Below are positions 1 to 9,478 of a stretch of 64,000 nucleotides of DNA, one piece after another. The DNA lies in contig CAWAIM010000008.1 of assembly GCA_963781895.1 (NCBI GenBank), forward strand, positions 1 through 64,000, given 5' to 3'. Each line of letters opens with the position of its first letter. Position 1 is the first letter of the stretch. The DNA comes from Roseiarcus sp963781895. Its GTDB lineage: Bacteria > Pseudomonadota > Alphaproteobacteria > Rhizobiales > Beijerinckiaceae. A program made the position numbers and the translations under genes. The notes under the pieces are model-generated. The model saw only the letters and a list, made by a program, of their open reading frames with translations, had not been told where the DNA came from and ran no database searches.

Positions 1-1417
1 GGGACTGGCTCAACACGAACTGCGGGCAACTGCCCGCTGACCTACGCGGGCTTCACTGTCTACGCGACCCTCGGACTGGGGTGTCGGCTGGAAGTCCACG
101 GCGCGGGTTACAACGCGGCGTTCAACAACGGCGTCTCCAATATCGTCACCAAGCAGAGCAGACCCACTCGCAGTGGCTGCAGACGCCAAACGGCCTCAGC
201 CAGTCGGTCGTCGGCATCAAGATGAGCGAGCCGATCGGGAACGGCTGGTCGATCGTCGGCGACGTGGAAACTGGATTTAATCCGTATTATGGCTATTTGG
301 CCGACGCGCAACGCGCGCAAGTTCAGAATAACGGCAAGGCGCTCATCCTGCAGAATCCGAACGCCGACTCAGAGCCGCACGGGTGAATGGGATAATTCGC
401 AAGGATTCATCGGCGTCAGCAACCCGACCTTCGGCACGCTGACTGCCGGCCGACACACTGGCTGGACGCCCTCAACAGCTACGATCCGATGTTAGGCTCG
501 TACGCCTTCTCGCCGTTCGGCTATTCAGGGTCCTACGCCGGCTTTGGCGACACTGAGGAAGCGCGCACCAACACGGCTGTCAAATATCGATTGAACTACA
601 TGAATTTTCGCGCGGCGGGCCTGGTGCAGTGGGGCGGCTATGACCAGGGCAACGGCATGAGTTCCCTGTATGAAGGCCAAATCGGCGGCGACTTTAATCT
701 CTTCGGCGGGAAGCTTTCGCTGGACGGGATCAGCGGCTATGCCACAAACGTGGTGAACGTCGGCACCTTCGCTGGCTCCTGCGCTGTCCTCAACTCGGGT
801 CCCTTCGCGGGTCAGACCGGATGCAGCGACGGCGTCCCGAGGTTTTACGACAACACTGACGTGACGGCGACGCTGTCGAACAACACCGGCCTGTGGCTCC
901 TCGGCAAGTACGCGCTTCCGTCCATACCGCTGACGATTTCGGGCGGATACGGTTGGTGGCGACGGGCGAATCCCAGCGACGACTATCTGAACGGCTTCAA
1001 GACCATTGGCGGATGGAACATCCAGGCGACCATCCCTCGACCTTTCCGAACGCCAAGAAACTTTGGCCGACCCAGTGGACCACCTTTAACGCCTATAACA
1101 ACAACAGGTTCGTTAGCGTCTTCTTTATCGGCGCGAAATACGCGATCAATACCCAGCTCGACGTGATCGGCGCGTTTTATTACCTGGACCAGAACGACTA
1201 CAACACTTCGCCATGCACTGGCACCGGCATTCATATCAGCAGCGGCAAATGCGCCAGCTAGACGGACTTCATTTCCTTCCTGATTGATTATCGGCCGGTC
1301 AAGCGCGTCGATCTCTATGCGGGCGTGATGGTGTCGAATGTGTATGCCGGCCTCGCGCAAGGCTACCAGGAGGTCCAGACCATCAACCCGACGGCCGGAC
1401 TGCGCGTCAAGTTTTGA
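1..1417 (+). pseudogene. alphaproteobacterial porin, 5'-truncated and broken
   Basis: Trimeric general porins form passive diffusion channels in the outer membrane. Pieces of one porin can be read across all three forward frames, for example SQSVVGIKMSEPIGNGWSIV (about 200-260), then a stretch with AVKYRLNYMNF (from about 489) and INTQLDVIGAFYYLD (about 1145-1190). The last piece ends in TAGLRVKF, with the terminal Phe typical of outer membrane barrels. The N-terminus lies outside the window. There are several frameshifts (near 25, 75, 90, 450 and 1050) plus an in-frame TAG at 1259-1261 after which the same frame continues to the natural stop. The indels may be sequence errors, but the substitution stop suggests that the gene may really be dead. 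Family call is firm; functional state is uncertain. Confidence 0.8.
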
Positions 1418-1778
1418 TATGAGACGTATCGGCAGGGTGCGGCCTCCGCCGACTTTGTTTGTTCCAATGAGAGCGTGCCGAGTCGTGGCGTGAGCGCGAT
1501 GCGAGGGGGATGGGCTGGGGAGTTTGAACGGCAGAATATCTCCGTTGAAAGGATCCGGCGGCGCGGCGCCGAGAACCCGAGATGCGCGCGTCCAGAAACG
1601 GTGTACAATCCATCGGTTTGTCGGGATTTGCTGCTCCCTGATGGGTTGCTTCGGCGGAAATCTGATTGGCGGCGCACTGCGCCAATGCGGCTGAAATGGC
1701 CAGACCGTCATAACGGCGCCGCTCGAAGCGAAGGAAAGAACCGGACTGGCCGACCCCCCGCGTCAAACTACGCGCGCG
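1418..1778. other. intergenic stretch, no gene recognised
   Basis: I see no coding signal, RNA gene or clear terminator here. It separates the porin remnant from the molybdate-gene scar. Confidence 0.4.
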
Positions 1779-1907
1779 TCAGTTGACGCCGATCAAGACA
1801 TCGGACGCCTTGATAACCGCGTAGGCCCTCTGGCCTCTCGCGAGTTTCATTTGCTCGACGGGCGCGCTGGTCATACGCGGAACCGGTCGGTTCCCACGTC
1901 CTGATCG
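1779..1907 (-). pseudogene. C-terminal remnant of a molbindin (Mop/TOBE) protein
   Basis: Molbindins are small cytoplasmic proteins that bind molybdate through a TOBE fold. On the minus strand the frame ending at 1779 reads MTSAPVEQMKLARGQ, then AYAVIKASDVLIGVN and stop. The segment AVIKASDV(L/M)IGV is the signature C-terminus of Mop/TOBE domains. Upstream the frame meets a TGA at 1908-1910, so only about 42 residues remain and no start is available. It collides head to head with a plus-strand fragment that also looks like a TOBE domain. The call rests on the motif alone. Confidence 0.6.
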
Positions 1908-2158
1908 TCATTGTCGCGCACCGCGCCAGCGGCGACCGCCTGCTCTCGCGCGTCACGCGAAAATCATGGGAACAATTGGGCCTCGCGGTAGGCGTCGGCG
2001 TCCACGCCCAGGTGAAGGCCGTCGCCCTCGGCCCGCGACGGGGGATGTCTTCGGGTAGTCCCAGCCTTCAGTGCGGCGCCAGTTTCTCGCAACGCGAATG
2101 GTATCGCGACGATCGTCATTTGCGTCTTCGGCGACGTCAGGACTTGGCGACGAATTGA
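1892..2158 (+). pseudogene. C-terminal remnant of a ModC-like molybdate transporter ATPase
   Basis: ModC is the ATPase of the molybdate ABC importer and ends in a TOBE domain. The plus frame reads HVLIVIVAHRASGDRLLSRV, then TRKSWEQLGLAVG and VHAQVKAVALG. This matches the usual end of ModC (L-a-R-V-T-r-x-S-x-x-x-L-G-L-x-x-G-x-x-V-x-A-x-V-K-x-V-A-L). No Walker or signature motif exists upstream, so the ATPase domain is gone. After VALG the frame runs on to a stop at 2158 in unrelated residues. Together with the minus-strand Mop fragment it looks like an inversion or deletion scar of a former mod locus. Confidence 0.5.
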
Positions 2159-2308
2159 CGCTGCGTAAGGCCAGCCTGCGGCGGAAATTCGATTCCCCTC
2201 GGCGCGCTTCGGCGCTAAGTTTGCTGCGCCGGCTCGCGAGCCGCGGCGGCGAGACCGGCCGCCGTGCAGACAAGGCATGGGCGTTTCAGGTCTGGAGCGA
2301 TCGACATC

Positions 2309-4776
2309 GTGGAGGACAGGACCGTATTTCAGCCGAGCACAGGCGGCAGCGTTCGACCGGGCGTTCGCCTCAACGGCATTTACGAGATCGAGAAACTGAT
2401 CGCTCAGGGCGGCATGGGGGAGGTGTACCGGGGCTTCAACATCCAGACCCGAGACACCGTCGCGATCAAGATGATCCGTCCCGAGCTTTCGAACAATCCG
2501 GACGTCTTCGATCTCTTCCGTCGGGAGGCATCGATCCTGCACACGCTCCAACATGAAGCGATCGTGCGCTATTTTGTATTTTCCGTCGACCCTGATCTTC
2601 GCCGCGCGTACTTGGCGATGGAGTTCGTTAATGGACCTTCGCTGACCACGCGGCTTGCTTCGGGCCCGCTTCCACTCGCGGACGTCAGGATACTGCAGAA
2701 GCGCATAGGTTCCGCGCTCGACACGGCGCATCGTCTGGGCGTCGTCCATCGCGACATTTCCTCCGACAACGTCATTCTACCCGACGATGACGTGCGCAGC
2801 GCCAAGATCATCGACTTCGGCATCGCCCGTTCACACCGGCCAGGCGAGGGCACCATCATCGGCGACGGGTTTGCCGGAAAATACAACTACGTATCGCCAG
2901 AACAGCTTGGGCTCGCCGGCGGCGACGTCACTTTGAAATCTGATATCTACAGCTTTGGTTTGGTTTTGGCCGAGGCGCTGCGCGGGCGGCCGATCGACAT
3001 GAGCGGCTCCCAGGCTGAAATCATCGAGAAGCGCCGCGCCGTCCCTGATCTATCCGAAATCGATCCATCGATCCGCCCGCTCATTCAGGCGATGCTGCAA
3101 CCCTTGCCGGCGAATTGTCCCTCGAGCATGGCGGCCGTCGCCGCTTGGGAGGGACCCCGCACGGCCGGACGTGTTTTGCCGCGCGCGGGCGCGGACAAGA
3201 CAGCGCCGCCGCGCGAGCCAGCCGGCGCGCGCGCGGCGACGATCATCAGCGCGCTGATCGCGATCGGCAGCATCGCGGGGGTTGCGTATGTCTTTCGCGA
3301 TGATATGGCGCAATGGAGTCAATCCATCGTTGGCTCGACGGCTCCAAAAAGCCCCAACGTCAAGCTGCCGCCGATCGAGCCCCCCGGGCCGACTGCCCAG
3401 ACACAGTCGCCATTGCAGTCGACGACCGGGCCTCCAACGCCGCCGCCGACGGCCCAGACGACAGTTCCGCCGGGCAAGGCGCCTTCGGCGGGCGAGCCAG
3501 CCCACACGCCCGCGCAGCACGTTCCAACGAGCGCCGAACTTGTCGACGCCATGCCGCCGCGCGCGCCGCAGGTGTCCATCGACCTGCCTCCAGCGACCGT
3601 CGGCGCGCGCTATCGGGTCGAACTCCCCGCCTTCATCGATCACGGGGGCAAAGGTTTGCGACTTGTCGCGGAATCTCCGCCTGAGGGAATGTCGTTCAAG
3701 GATCTCGGCGACGGCAGAGGCGAGATTTCAAGGCGCGCCGACGCGGGCCGGAAGCGCCGCAATGCAGATCGTCGCCACCAACCACAATGGGATGACGGCT
3801 CAGATGACGGCGAGGATCGACATCTCGGACACGACGCAGACCACGGCGCCGAGCACGCGGCCGGCGGCGGCAAATTCGTCTGTCCAGCCGGCCGAAGCCG
3901 AACAGTCTCCTCACGCTTCGGTCCCTGATACCCGTCAGGAAAAGCCGCCTGCCCGTCGACCACCAAAGCCGGAGCTTCCCCCTCTGCCTCAATTGACCCC
4001 TACGCCTGCGCCCCAAGCAACGACGGCGGCTCCACCCCCGCAATCGCCGCCGGCGCCCGCGCCCCAGTTAGCGACGACGTCTCCGCCGCCGACGGCCGAG
4101 CCAACGTCTCCGCCGCCGACTCAACAGATGGCCGCAATCGAGCCAACTGCACAAGGGTCCCCGATCGACAAAGCAAAAGCCTTCGTCAGCCACTTCGACG
4201 GCGGCGATTGCTTCCTTATCAAGCCGATGTCAGACTCCAGCGACCCGAACGCATATATGGCCGTCGGCCGCCAGTTGCAGCCGTTCCAGCGCTTCGATTT
4301 GGGATATACGAACGAGGTGGGCGCAGAGCCGCAACTGAGCCTGCGGCTGATCACGCCTTCCGAATGTCCGGCGCTGGACCTGAACTCGGCTCGGAACAGC
4401 CGAGGGCGCATCGACTCCGCGCATTGAACTCACGAACTACAGCGTAGGCAGAGGCAAGCCGCTGTCGGGGACAGTCTCCGATCTGAACGGCCGGCGTTTG
4501 TTTCTGGTGCTCGTCGGCGACGACGGCGTCGCAAATCGGCTCGAGGCGACAGCGGTCCCGGGACAGGATGCGGCGACGTTCAACGTGCCGCTAACGCCCG
4601 ACGCCTCCTCGATCGGTCCAATGCAGATCCTCCTCGCCATCGTTTCGGCCAAGCCGATCCCTGCTTTGGAAACGTTCCGTTCGGGGCCGTTGGACACGAT
4701 TACAGCGCAATTGGTCGGCGAAGCGCGTGCCGGTTCCGTGTCGGTCGGGGCCGACTTCTTCAAGTTTGTCGATTAA
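2309..4776 (+). CDS. membrane-anchored Ser/Thr protein kinase with proline-rich tail (two frameshifts)
   Basis: Hanks-type kinase that would phosphorylate proteins on Ser/Thr. Visible elements are the glycine-rich loop GGMGEVYRG, the VAIKM lysine, the catalytic loop HRDISSDN, DFG (IIDFGIARS) and an SPEQ motif in the activation segment. A single hydrophobic segment follows (ATIISALIAIGSIAGVAYVF, about residues 310-330), then a long Pro/Thr/Gln-rich linker, an Ig-like stretch and a C-terminal domain ending FFKFVD. The frame shifts by +1 near 3730 and again near 4385, both fitting one extra base. I chose GTG 2309, with GGAG upstream; an earlier GTG at 2264 is possible. Similar kinases occur in type VI secretion (imp) clusters, but no such genes are here. 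Targets unknown. Confidence 0.85.
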
Positions 4777-4818
4777 CGCACTGCATCGAGGAGGACTCTT
4801 TTCCTGCGCTCGACAACG

Positions 4819-5800
4819 CTATCCTACGTACCATATTTTGCGCGGATCGTTGTCCGCGCGCCGATAAGTCCATGCCGCTTCAATGAGTTTGGCCAAGTCG
4901 TATTTCGGGCGCCAATCGAGATCGTATTTGGCTCTGCTATTGTCCATCCAGTTCGAATGATAGTCGCTGGGAATGTCGATGGAGTTGAGACCTCGCGTCG
5001 TTTTGAGATACGATGCGACGGCGCCGTAGTCGACGGGCTCGTCCATGCAGATGTTGTAAAGTCTCCCTTTCGTGACCGGGTTGTCGAGCGCAGCCAGAAT
5101 AGCGTCGACCAGATCGTCGACATGGACGAAATTCCGCTTCAACGGGCGGCCATGAGCGTCTCGAAGCAGGGGAACCGTCCCTTCCTTAAGGCAGCGCTCG
5201 GCAATCTCCGGAGGCACGAGCGCTTTCCAGACGGGGCCGCCAAAAACATCATCGCCGAACGAAAGCGTGTAGCGAAAGTCATCCTTCTCCATGATCCAGG
5301 GCGCGCGCAGACAACAGGTGTTCAGCCCATATTGAATATGGGTCTGTTGGAGAAGTACCTCCTCCAGCACTTTCGAAAGGGCATAGCAGCCCGGATAAGC
5401 CATGTGCGGCGTGAGCTCCGTCACTGGAGCGCCGCGGTCATAAAAGAAATGGCCGACGCTCGCATCGCCGCCGACTAGAACGAACTGAACCGCTGTTGGG
5501 CTCGCTCGGAAAGATTTCGGTGAGCCAAAAGAGGCCTTTGACAGTCACGTCCATGACGAGTTCGGGAATTTCTTTGCAGGTCGCGAGATGCACGACGTGA
5601 GTCACGCCGTTCATCGCACGGTCCACACATTCACGATCGGAAATCGTGCCTTTCACGACCTCGAGTCCCGGCGCCGCCGCAACAACGCGATGATGGCACA
5701 GCGCCCGGATCTGCATGTCGGGGGCGTGCGACCGGGAAAGAATTCTATCGATCAGATTGGATCCGACCTTTCCCGTCGCTCCTGTGATCAAGAGTTTCAT
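4819..5800 (-). CDS. NAD(P)-dependent epimerase/dehydratase (extended SDR), frameshifted
   Basis: Rossmann-fold enzyme of the kind that epimerises or dehydrates nucleotide sugars. The N-terminus MKLLITGATGKVGSNLIDR shows the TGxxGxxG cofactor site. MAYPGCYALSKVLEE carries the catalytic YxxxK. NFVHVDDLVDAILAAL and RLYNICMDEP are typical of the extended SDR C-terminus. Start ATG 5800 is preceded by a GGAG site. One frameshift lies near 5430-5480 between the two halves. It stands alone, convergent with the kinase and divergent from the IS1380 remnant and acyl-carrier genes. The substrate cannot be told. Confidence 0.85.
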
Positions 5801-5854
5801 CGTAATCTCCGCTCGCCTCGCATTGCCGGTAGACCTCCCGACCCGATTGCGCCC

Positions 5855-6112
5855 TTGAATTGCCGCCGGATTCGATTGAAGGGGCGGCGCTATCACAAGA
5901 TCGACCACAACGGAGAGGCGATCGTGCGGCTGTTCGTCGATCTGTTTCTCTGCGCCCATCAAAAAGCGCCGCGCCGGATCGCTTTCGACCTCGACGCAAC
6001 CGGTCCCCGGGCCTGACGCCGGGAATTTGCTGCACGGCGATCAAGAGGGCCGCTTCTTTCACGGCTACTGCGACTGCTACTGCTGCCTGCCGCTCTATGT
6101 CTTCTGCGGCCG
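5855..6112 (+). mobile_element. IS1380-family transposase remnant
   Basis: Two adjacent forward frames carry an internal piece of an IS1380-type DDE transposase: RYHKIDHNGEAIVRLFVDLF then RRIAFDLDAT (the catalytic Asp region), and after a frameshift LHGDQEGRFFHGYCDCYC then LPLYVFCGR. No start, no C-terminal part and no terminal inverted repeats are visible, so this is a dead fragment. It sits between the epimerase and the acyl carrier protein and marks this stretch as having taken insertions. Confidence 0.8.
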
Positions 6113-6285
6113 GCGCGGCGAAGCCTCAATGGATCTCGAACATGTGCTACCACAAACATGCAAATTGCGCCGCCTTCAACTTCGCGGCCAACCGACCGTC
6201 TGGGTCGAACGACTGTCGAACGACTTGCGTGCGTGCTGTTAAGGTGAGATACTGTTTGAATTGCAATACAGGCGGGGCCGAGAGG

Positions 6286-6531
6286 GTGTCGACACGGTTA
6301 ACGATATATTCGCAAGTCAAGAACGTAGCCGCAGAGCAAAGCGTAGAGATAGCCCCGTTGCACGATGGGCTGATCCTCGCGGAATCGGGGCTCGACTCAT
6401 TATGTCTTGCTATTCTTGTGGCTCGTCTCGAAGACGAGCTCGGCGTCGACCCTTTCACAGAGTCGGAGCAGGTCAATTTTCCTAGCACCTTGGGACAATT
6501 CATTGAACTCTACGAGCGGCGCGCCGGCTGA
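6286..6531 (+). CDS. acyl carrier protein
   Basis: Small acyl carrier protein, about 81 residues, the normal size. The segment ILAESGLDSLCLAILVARLE contains the phosphopantetheine attachment Ser in a GLDSL motif, and the following LEDELGVDPF is the usual helix II/III region. The start is uncertain: GTG 6286 gives the standard length and has a purine-rich AGAG just before it, while other GTG codons lie upstream. Its 3' end overlaps or abuts the AMP-forming ligase, so the ligase most likely loads this carrier. It is clearly different from the housekeeping fatty acid AcpP context. Confidence 0.8.
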   Translation: MSTRLTIYSQVKNVAAEQSVEIAPLHDGLILAESGLDSLCLAILVARLEDELGVDPFTESEQVNFPSTLGQFIELYERRAG

Positions 6532-7846
6532 CGAGCCTTGCTTGCGCGACCTCGTTGTTCGCGGCGCGGGGCTCCGTTTAGACTCACCGGAAACAAAGCT
6601 GTGTGCGGCCGACATCGCCGGCTCGACGCAATTGGGGAGTGATCGCTTCACGCTGGCAGGTAAATCAGTCTTGATCCAGACGGCGACGCAGGTCTCCAGC
6701 GCACGCGCTATGCTCGAACTCGACGGCCTTGCTGGGCGAGTGGTGATTTGCCCACCTGACTTCACTCCGGAGCGACTGGACAGCGTGATTGAGCGGGCTG
6801 GGATCGATGCAATCGTCAGCGATCAGACCAGTCGCGAATATGGCGCGAATCTCCCGTTCCATCTCCTTGGCGAGCAGAGGCCGATCCAGGACGTCCGGGA
6901 ATTTCCACGTCTGCCCACTCAGTGGGTGCTGCCGACATCCGGAACGACTGGAGCGCCGAAGCTTGTGAGGCATCATCTCGCCGGGTTGCTTGGCGCCATC
7001 AAGAATAGCGCGCCCAGCGGGGCGATTCCGGTTTGGGCGACGTTTTACGATATCCGCCGTTATGGCGGACTCCAGATTTTTTTACGCGCTTGCAGCGCCG
7101 GTGCGCGTCTTCTGTTGAGTGACTCAGGCGAGGCGTTCGGCAAATACCTTGCGCGTTGCGCCGATGCCGGCGTCACCCACATTTCAGGGACGCCCTCGCA
7201 TTGGCGGCGTCTGCTGATGAACCCGGATGCGAAATTAATCGCGCCAGAATATATTCGCCTCTCGGGCGAAATATCCGATGGCGCCATTCTGACGGCGCTG
7301 CACGCTACGTGGCCTCGCGCCCGTATCGTCCATGCCTACGCGTCCACCGAAGCCGGGGTGGTCTTCGAAGTCACAGACGGTCGCGAGGGCTTTCCGGCAT
7401 CTTTTCTTGGTGGTCTGGACGATGTCGAACTGCGAATAACCGAAGGCTCCCTGCGCGTTCGCTCCGCGCGGACAGCGCTGTGTTATGTGGGGCGGGATGT
7501 CGCCAATCTGCTTGACGCGGAAGGTTTCGTCGATACTGACGACCTGGTGGAGATTAAGGGTGATCGATGCTTTTTCAGGGGGCGGCGTTCAGGCGTCATC
7601 AACATTGGCGGTCTGAAGGTGCATCCGGAGGAAGTCGAGCGGGTCATCAATGCCCATGACGATGTTCTGATGTCACAAGTCATGGCTCGCCGAAATCCGA
7701 TCACGGGCGATCTCGTCGTGGCGGATGTCGTCCTGAGAATTCATGACGAGAGTCAGCAACCAGAATTTAGGGCAAGGATCCGCGATGAAATTCTTGCGGA
7801 ATGCCGGAAGCGTCTCGAGCATCATAAAATTCCCGTGGCGATTTAA
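6503..7846 (+). CDS. AMP-forming acyl/aryl ligase, probably loading the adjacent ACP; ends before its catalytic lysine
   Basis: ANL-superfamily adenylating enzyme. Core motifs are visible: A3 loop PTSGTTGAPKLVRH, A5 YASTEAGVVF, and the hinge region GRRSGVINIGGLKVHPEEVE. It is short at the N-terminus compared with typical 500-residue ligases. Start TTG 6503 is a guess and overlaps the acyl carrier gene. The frame stops at TAA 7844-7846, yet codons 7847-7903 in the same frame read FVASLKIGAAGKLARRTG and stop, which is the expected family C-terminus with the A10 catalytic Lys (GAAGK). So either a nonsense mutation or a base error removes the last 18 residues. Confidence 0.85.
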   Translation: MNSTSGAPADEPCLRDLVVRGAGLRLDSPETKLCAADIAGSTQLGSDRFTLAGKSVLIQTATQVSSARAMLELDGLAGRVVICPPDFTPERLDSVIERAGIDAIVSDQTSREYGANLPFHLLGEQRPIQDVREFPRLPTQWVLPTSGTTGAPKLVRHHLAGLLGAIKNSAPSGAIPVWATFYDIRRYGGLQIFLRACSAGARLLLSDSGEAFGKYLARCADAGVTHISGTPSHWRRLLMNPDAKLIAPEYIRLSGEISDGAILTALHATWPRARIVHAYASTEAGVVFEVTDGREGFPASFLGGLDDVELRITEGSLRVRSARTALCYVGRDVANLLDAEGFVDTDDLVEIKGDRCFFRGRRSGVINIGGLKVHPEEVERVINAHDDVLMSQVMARRNPITGDLVVADVVLRIHDESQQPEFRARIRDEILAECRKRLEHHKIPVAI

Positions 7847-7903
7847 TTCGTTGCTTCGCTCAAAATCGGCGCTGCGGGTAAACTGGCGCGACGCACCGGG
7901 TAG

Positions 7904-8232
7904 CGTCATCGCCCGCCTGCTGACGCCACGGCCTGGGCCTAACCCATACCGTACACGAGGTTGTTGCTGGCCGGGGAAAGCGGCGGCCCTTTGCTGGCGA
8001 TTCGTCGAGAACGAGTGGAGAGTAACGATCACGATGCCGTCGCTGAATTGGGTTCGATTGGCTCGCGAGCACTATTGCGCGGCGCCGCGCCTTGCAAATA
8101 TGCGTCGAATACGTCACTCTCTGTGTAGCTATTAGCGTTAACTGGAGGATATCGGTTGGAAGGGGTTACCGGCCGAACTGCAAAACGCATCTCCAATACT
8201 AATTCGGGCTTCCGCGTGAGCATCTGCTACGC
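7904..8232. other. gap between ligase and acyltransferase, no gene recognised
   Basis: I find no open frame with recognisable protein similarity and no terminator. It may hold the transcription signals of the downstream acyltransferase, or a decayed gene that I cannot identify. Confidence 0.4.
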
Positions 8233-8910
8233 ATGTCGTGGTCGACTCAGGAGGATTGGCAAGGATCGCGCCAAGAAATGAAATACGACGGCAACACTGT
8301 GAAGACTTGGGCTGGGGATAGCCAGTGGAGAGCTCTACAAGCGGATTTCGCCCGCTTCCGGCAGCACGGCTATAGCGGCTGGGGGTCGGAGGGCTTCTGG
8401 GCGCTAGCGCTGTTTCGCCTGCAAAAGGTCGTCAATAAGCGTCAGCCACGATGGCTTTGGATGCCGGCGGTCGTGGTGCTTGTGGTCATGCGAAAATTGC
8501 TTGTTATGGCGATAGGCGTCGACCTGAATCCCTCTGCAGAAATAGGACCAGGCTTGTTGATTCCGCACGGCGCTCAAATCAGAGTCATCGCTGGGGCCAA
8601 AATAGGTGCGGATTGCGCGTTGCATCATGTCTGCACGATCGGAGCAGGCGTTCGTCCGGGCGGGGCGACTATAGGCGACCACGTCTTGATAGCTTGTCAT
8701 TCCTGCATCCTCGGGCCGGTAACCATAGGCGATGGCGCGATTATTGCCGCGAGTTCTCTTGTTATAGAGAATGTCCCCGCTGGAGCCACCGCCATCGGCG
8801 TTCCGGCGCGAATATTGCCAAAGGTGACGGAGAACATTAGTCGGCGCGGCAATGCGTCGGGGGCTACTGACGCACTTACGGACAAGAGCGCTGAAAGCCC
8901 CGTCGTGTGA
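8233..8910 (+). CDS. left-handed beta-helix (hexapeptide) acyltransferase, CysE-like
   Basis: Member of the hexapeptide-repeat acyltransferases related to serine O-acetyltransferase. Residues 95-200 carry the repeat pattern, including GPGLLIPHGAQIRVIAGAKI, ALHHVCTIGAGV, ATIGDHVLIACHSCILG and VTIGDGAIIAASSLV, ending in the usual GVPARIL. The N-terminal part contains a hydrophobic stretch (WMPAVVVLVVMRKLLVMAIG) that may associate with the membrane. ATG 8278 (MKYDGNT) is an alternative start with AAGGA upstream. Lying downstream of an acyl carrier protein and a ligase, it may transfer the activated acyl group to a sugar or amine, but this is inference. Confidence 0.85.
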   Translation: MSWSTQEDWQGSRQEMKYDGNTVKTWAGDSQWRALQADFARFRQHGYSGWGSEGFWALALFRLQKVVNKRQPRWLWMPAVVVLVVMRKLLVMAIGVDLNPSAEIGPGLLIPHGAQIRVIAGAKIGADCALHHVCTIGAGVRPGGATIGDHVLIACHSCILGPVTIGDGAIIAASSLVIENVPAGATAIGVPARILPKVTENISRRGNASGATDALTDKSAESPVV

Positions 8911-8929
8911 GGCTTTCAGCACTTTTCTT
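8890..8929 (+). terminator. rho-independent terminator of the acyltransferase gene
   Basis: A perfect 10-base inverted repeat (gctgaaagcc / ggctttcagc) with an 11-base loop is followed by acttttcttc. The stop codon of the acyltransferase sits in the loop. Confidence 0.75.
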
Positions 8930-8949
8930 CGGAGAGGGACTCCATTCGA

Positions 8950-9297
8950 TTACCTCTGCGGGCTGGGCGGTAAGCGGCCGTTCGTCCGCGAATAGGGGGC
9001 CCTGTGTGAGTGGCGGAAGCTTGCGCTCCTCATCGATCACCAGCTTTGCGCGCGCGCCGCCGCGCCGACGGCGCTCGCCAGACCTGTCCGCCGGTCGCGC
9101 TTCGCTCGCCTTTTCCATGCCGCTGGGCTTGACGTTCGCCTTCATGTCCGGCCGACCAGGCCGCCCTTCAGCCGTGCGATCTCGTCACCCAACGCAGCAA
9201 CCATTCGCCGAAGTTCTGCACCCTCCTCGAAAAGCTTCGACACCAGGCTCTTCAGCCCGGCCGGCGAAAGCGCGTCGATGTCCAGTGGCGGCGACAT
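8950..9297 (-). mobile_element. IS66-like transposase, N-terminal remnant
   Basis: On the minus strand, ATG 9297 opens a frame MSPPLDIDALSPAGLKSLVS, continuing KLFEEGAELRRMVAALGDEI and RLKG. After a frameshift it continues as MKANVKPSGMEKASEAR and GERRRRGGARAKLVIDEERK. The pattern of a coiled LxxEIARLKG helix followed by KPSGMEKA and an RRRRG basic patch is what I know from the N-terminus of IS66-like transposases. The match ends near 9030 and the zinc-binding and DDE parts are missing, so the element is dead. Confidence 0.6.
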
Positions 9298-9478
9298 TCC
9301 CCCATCGAGTCAGAAAACCGCCGGTTCGGAATCCTTCCCAGCCCCAGTATCGACTCAGACCAACCCCAAGCCGGCCCACGCCAGGACTTTTGCTCCTGTT
9401 ACCCGTAATCTGGCCTTTTTTTGCGGGGTCTCCGGGCGCCGCTCCCACGGGCGCCGCCGCGCGACCCCGCGCAGTTAT

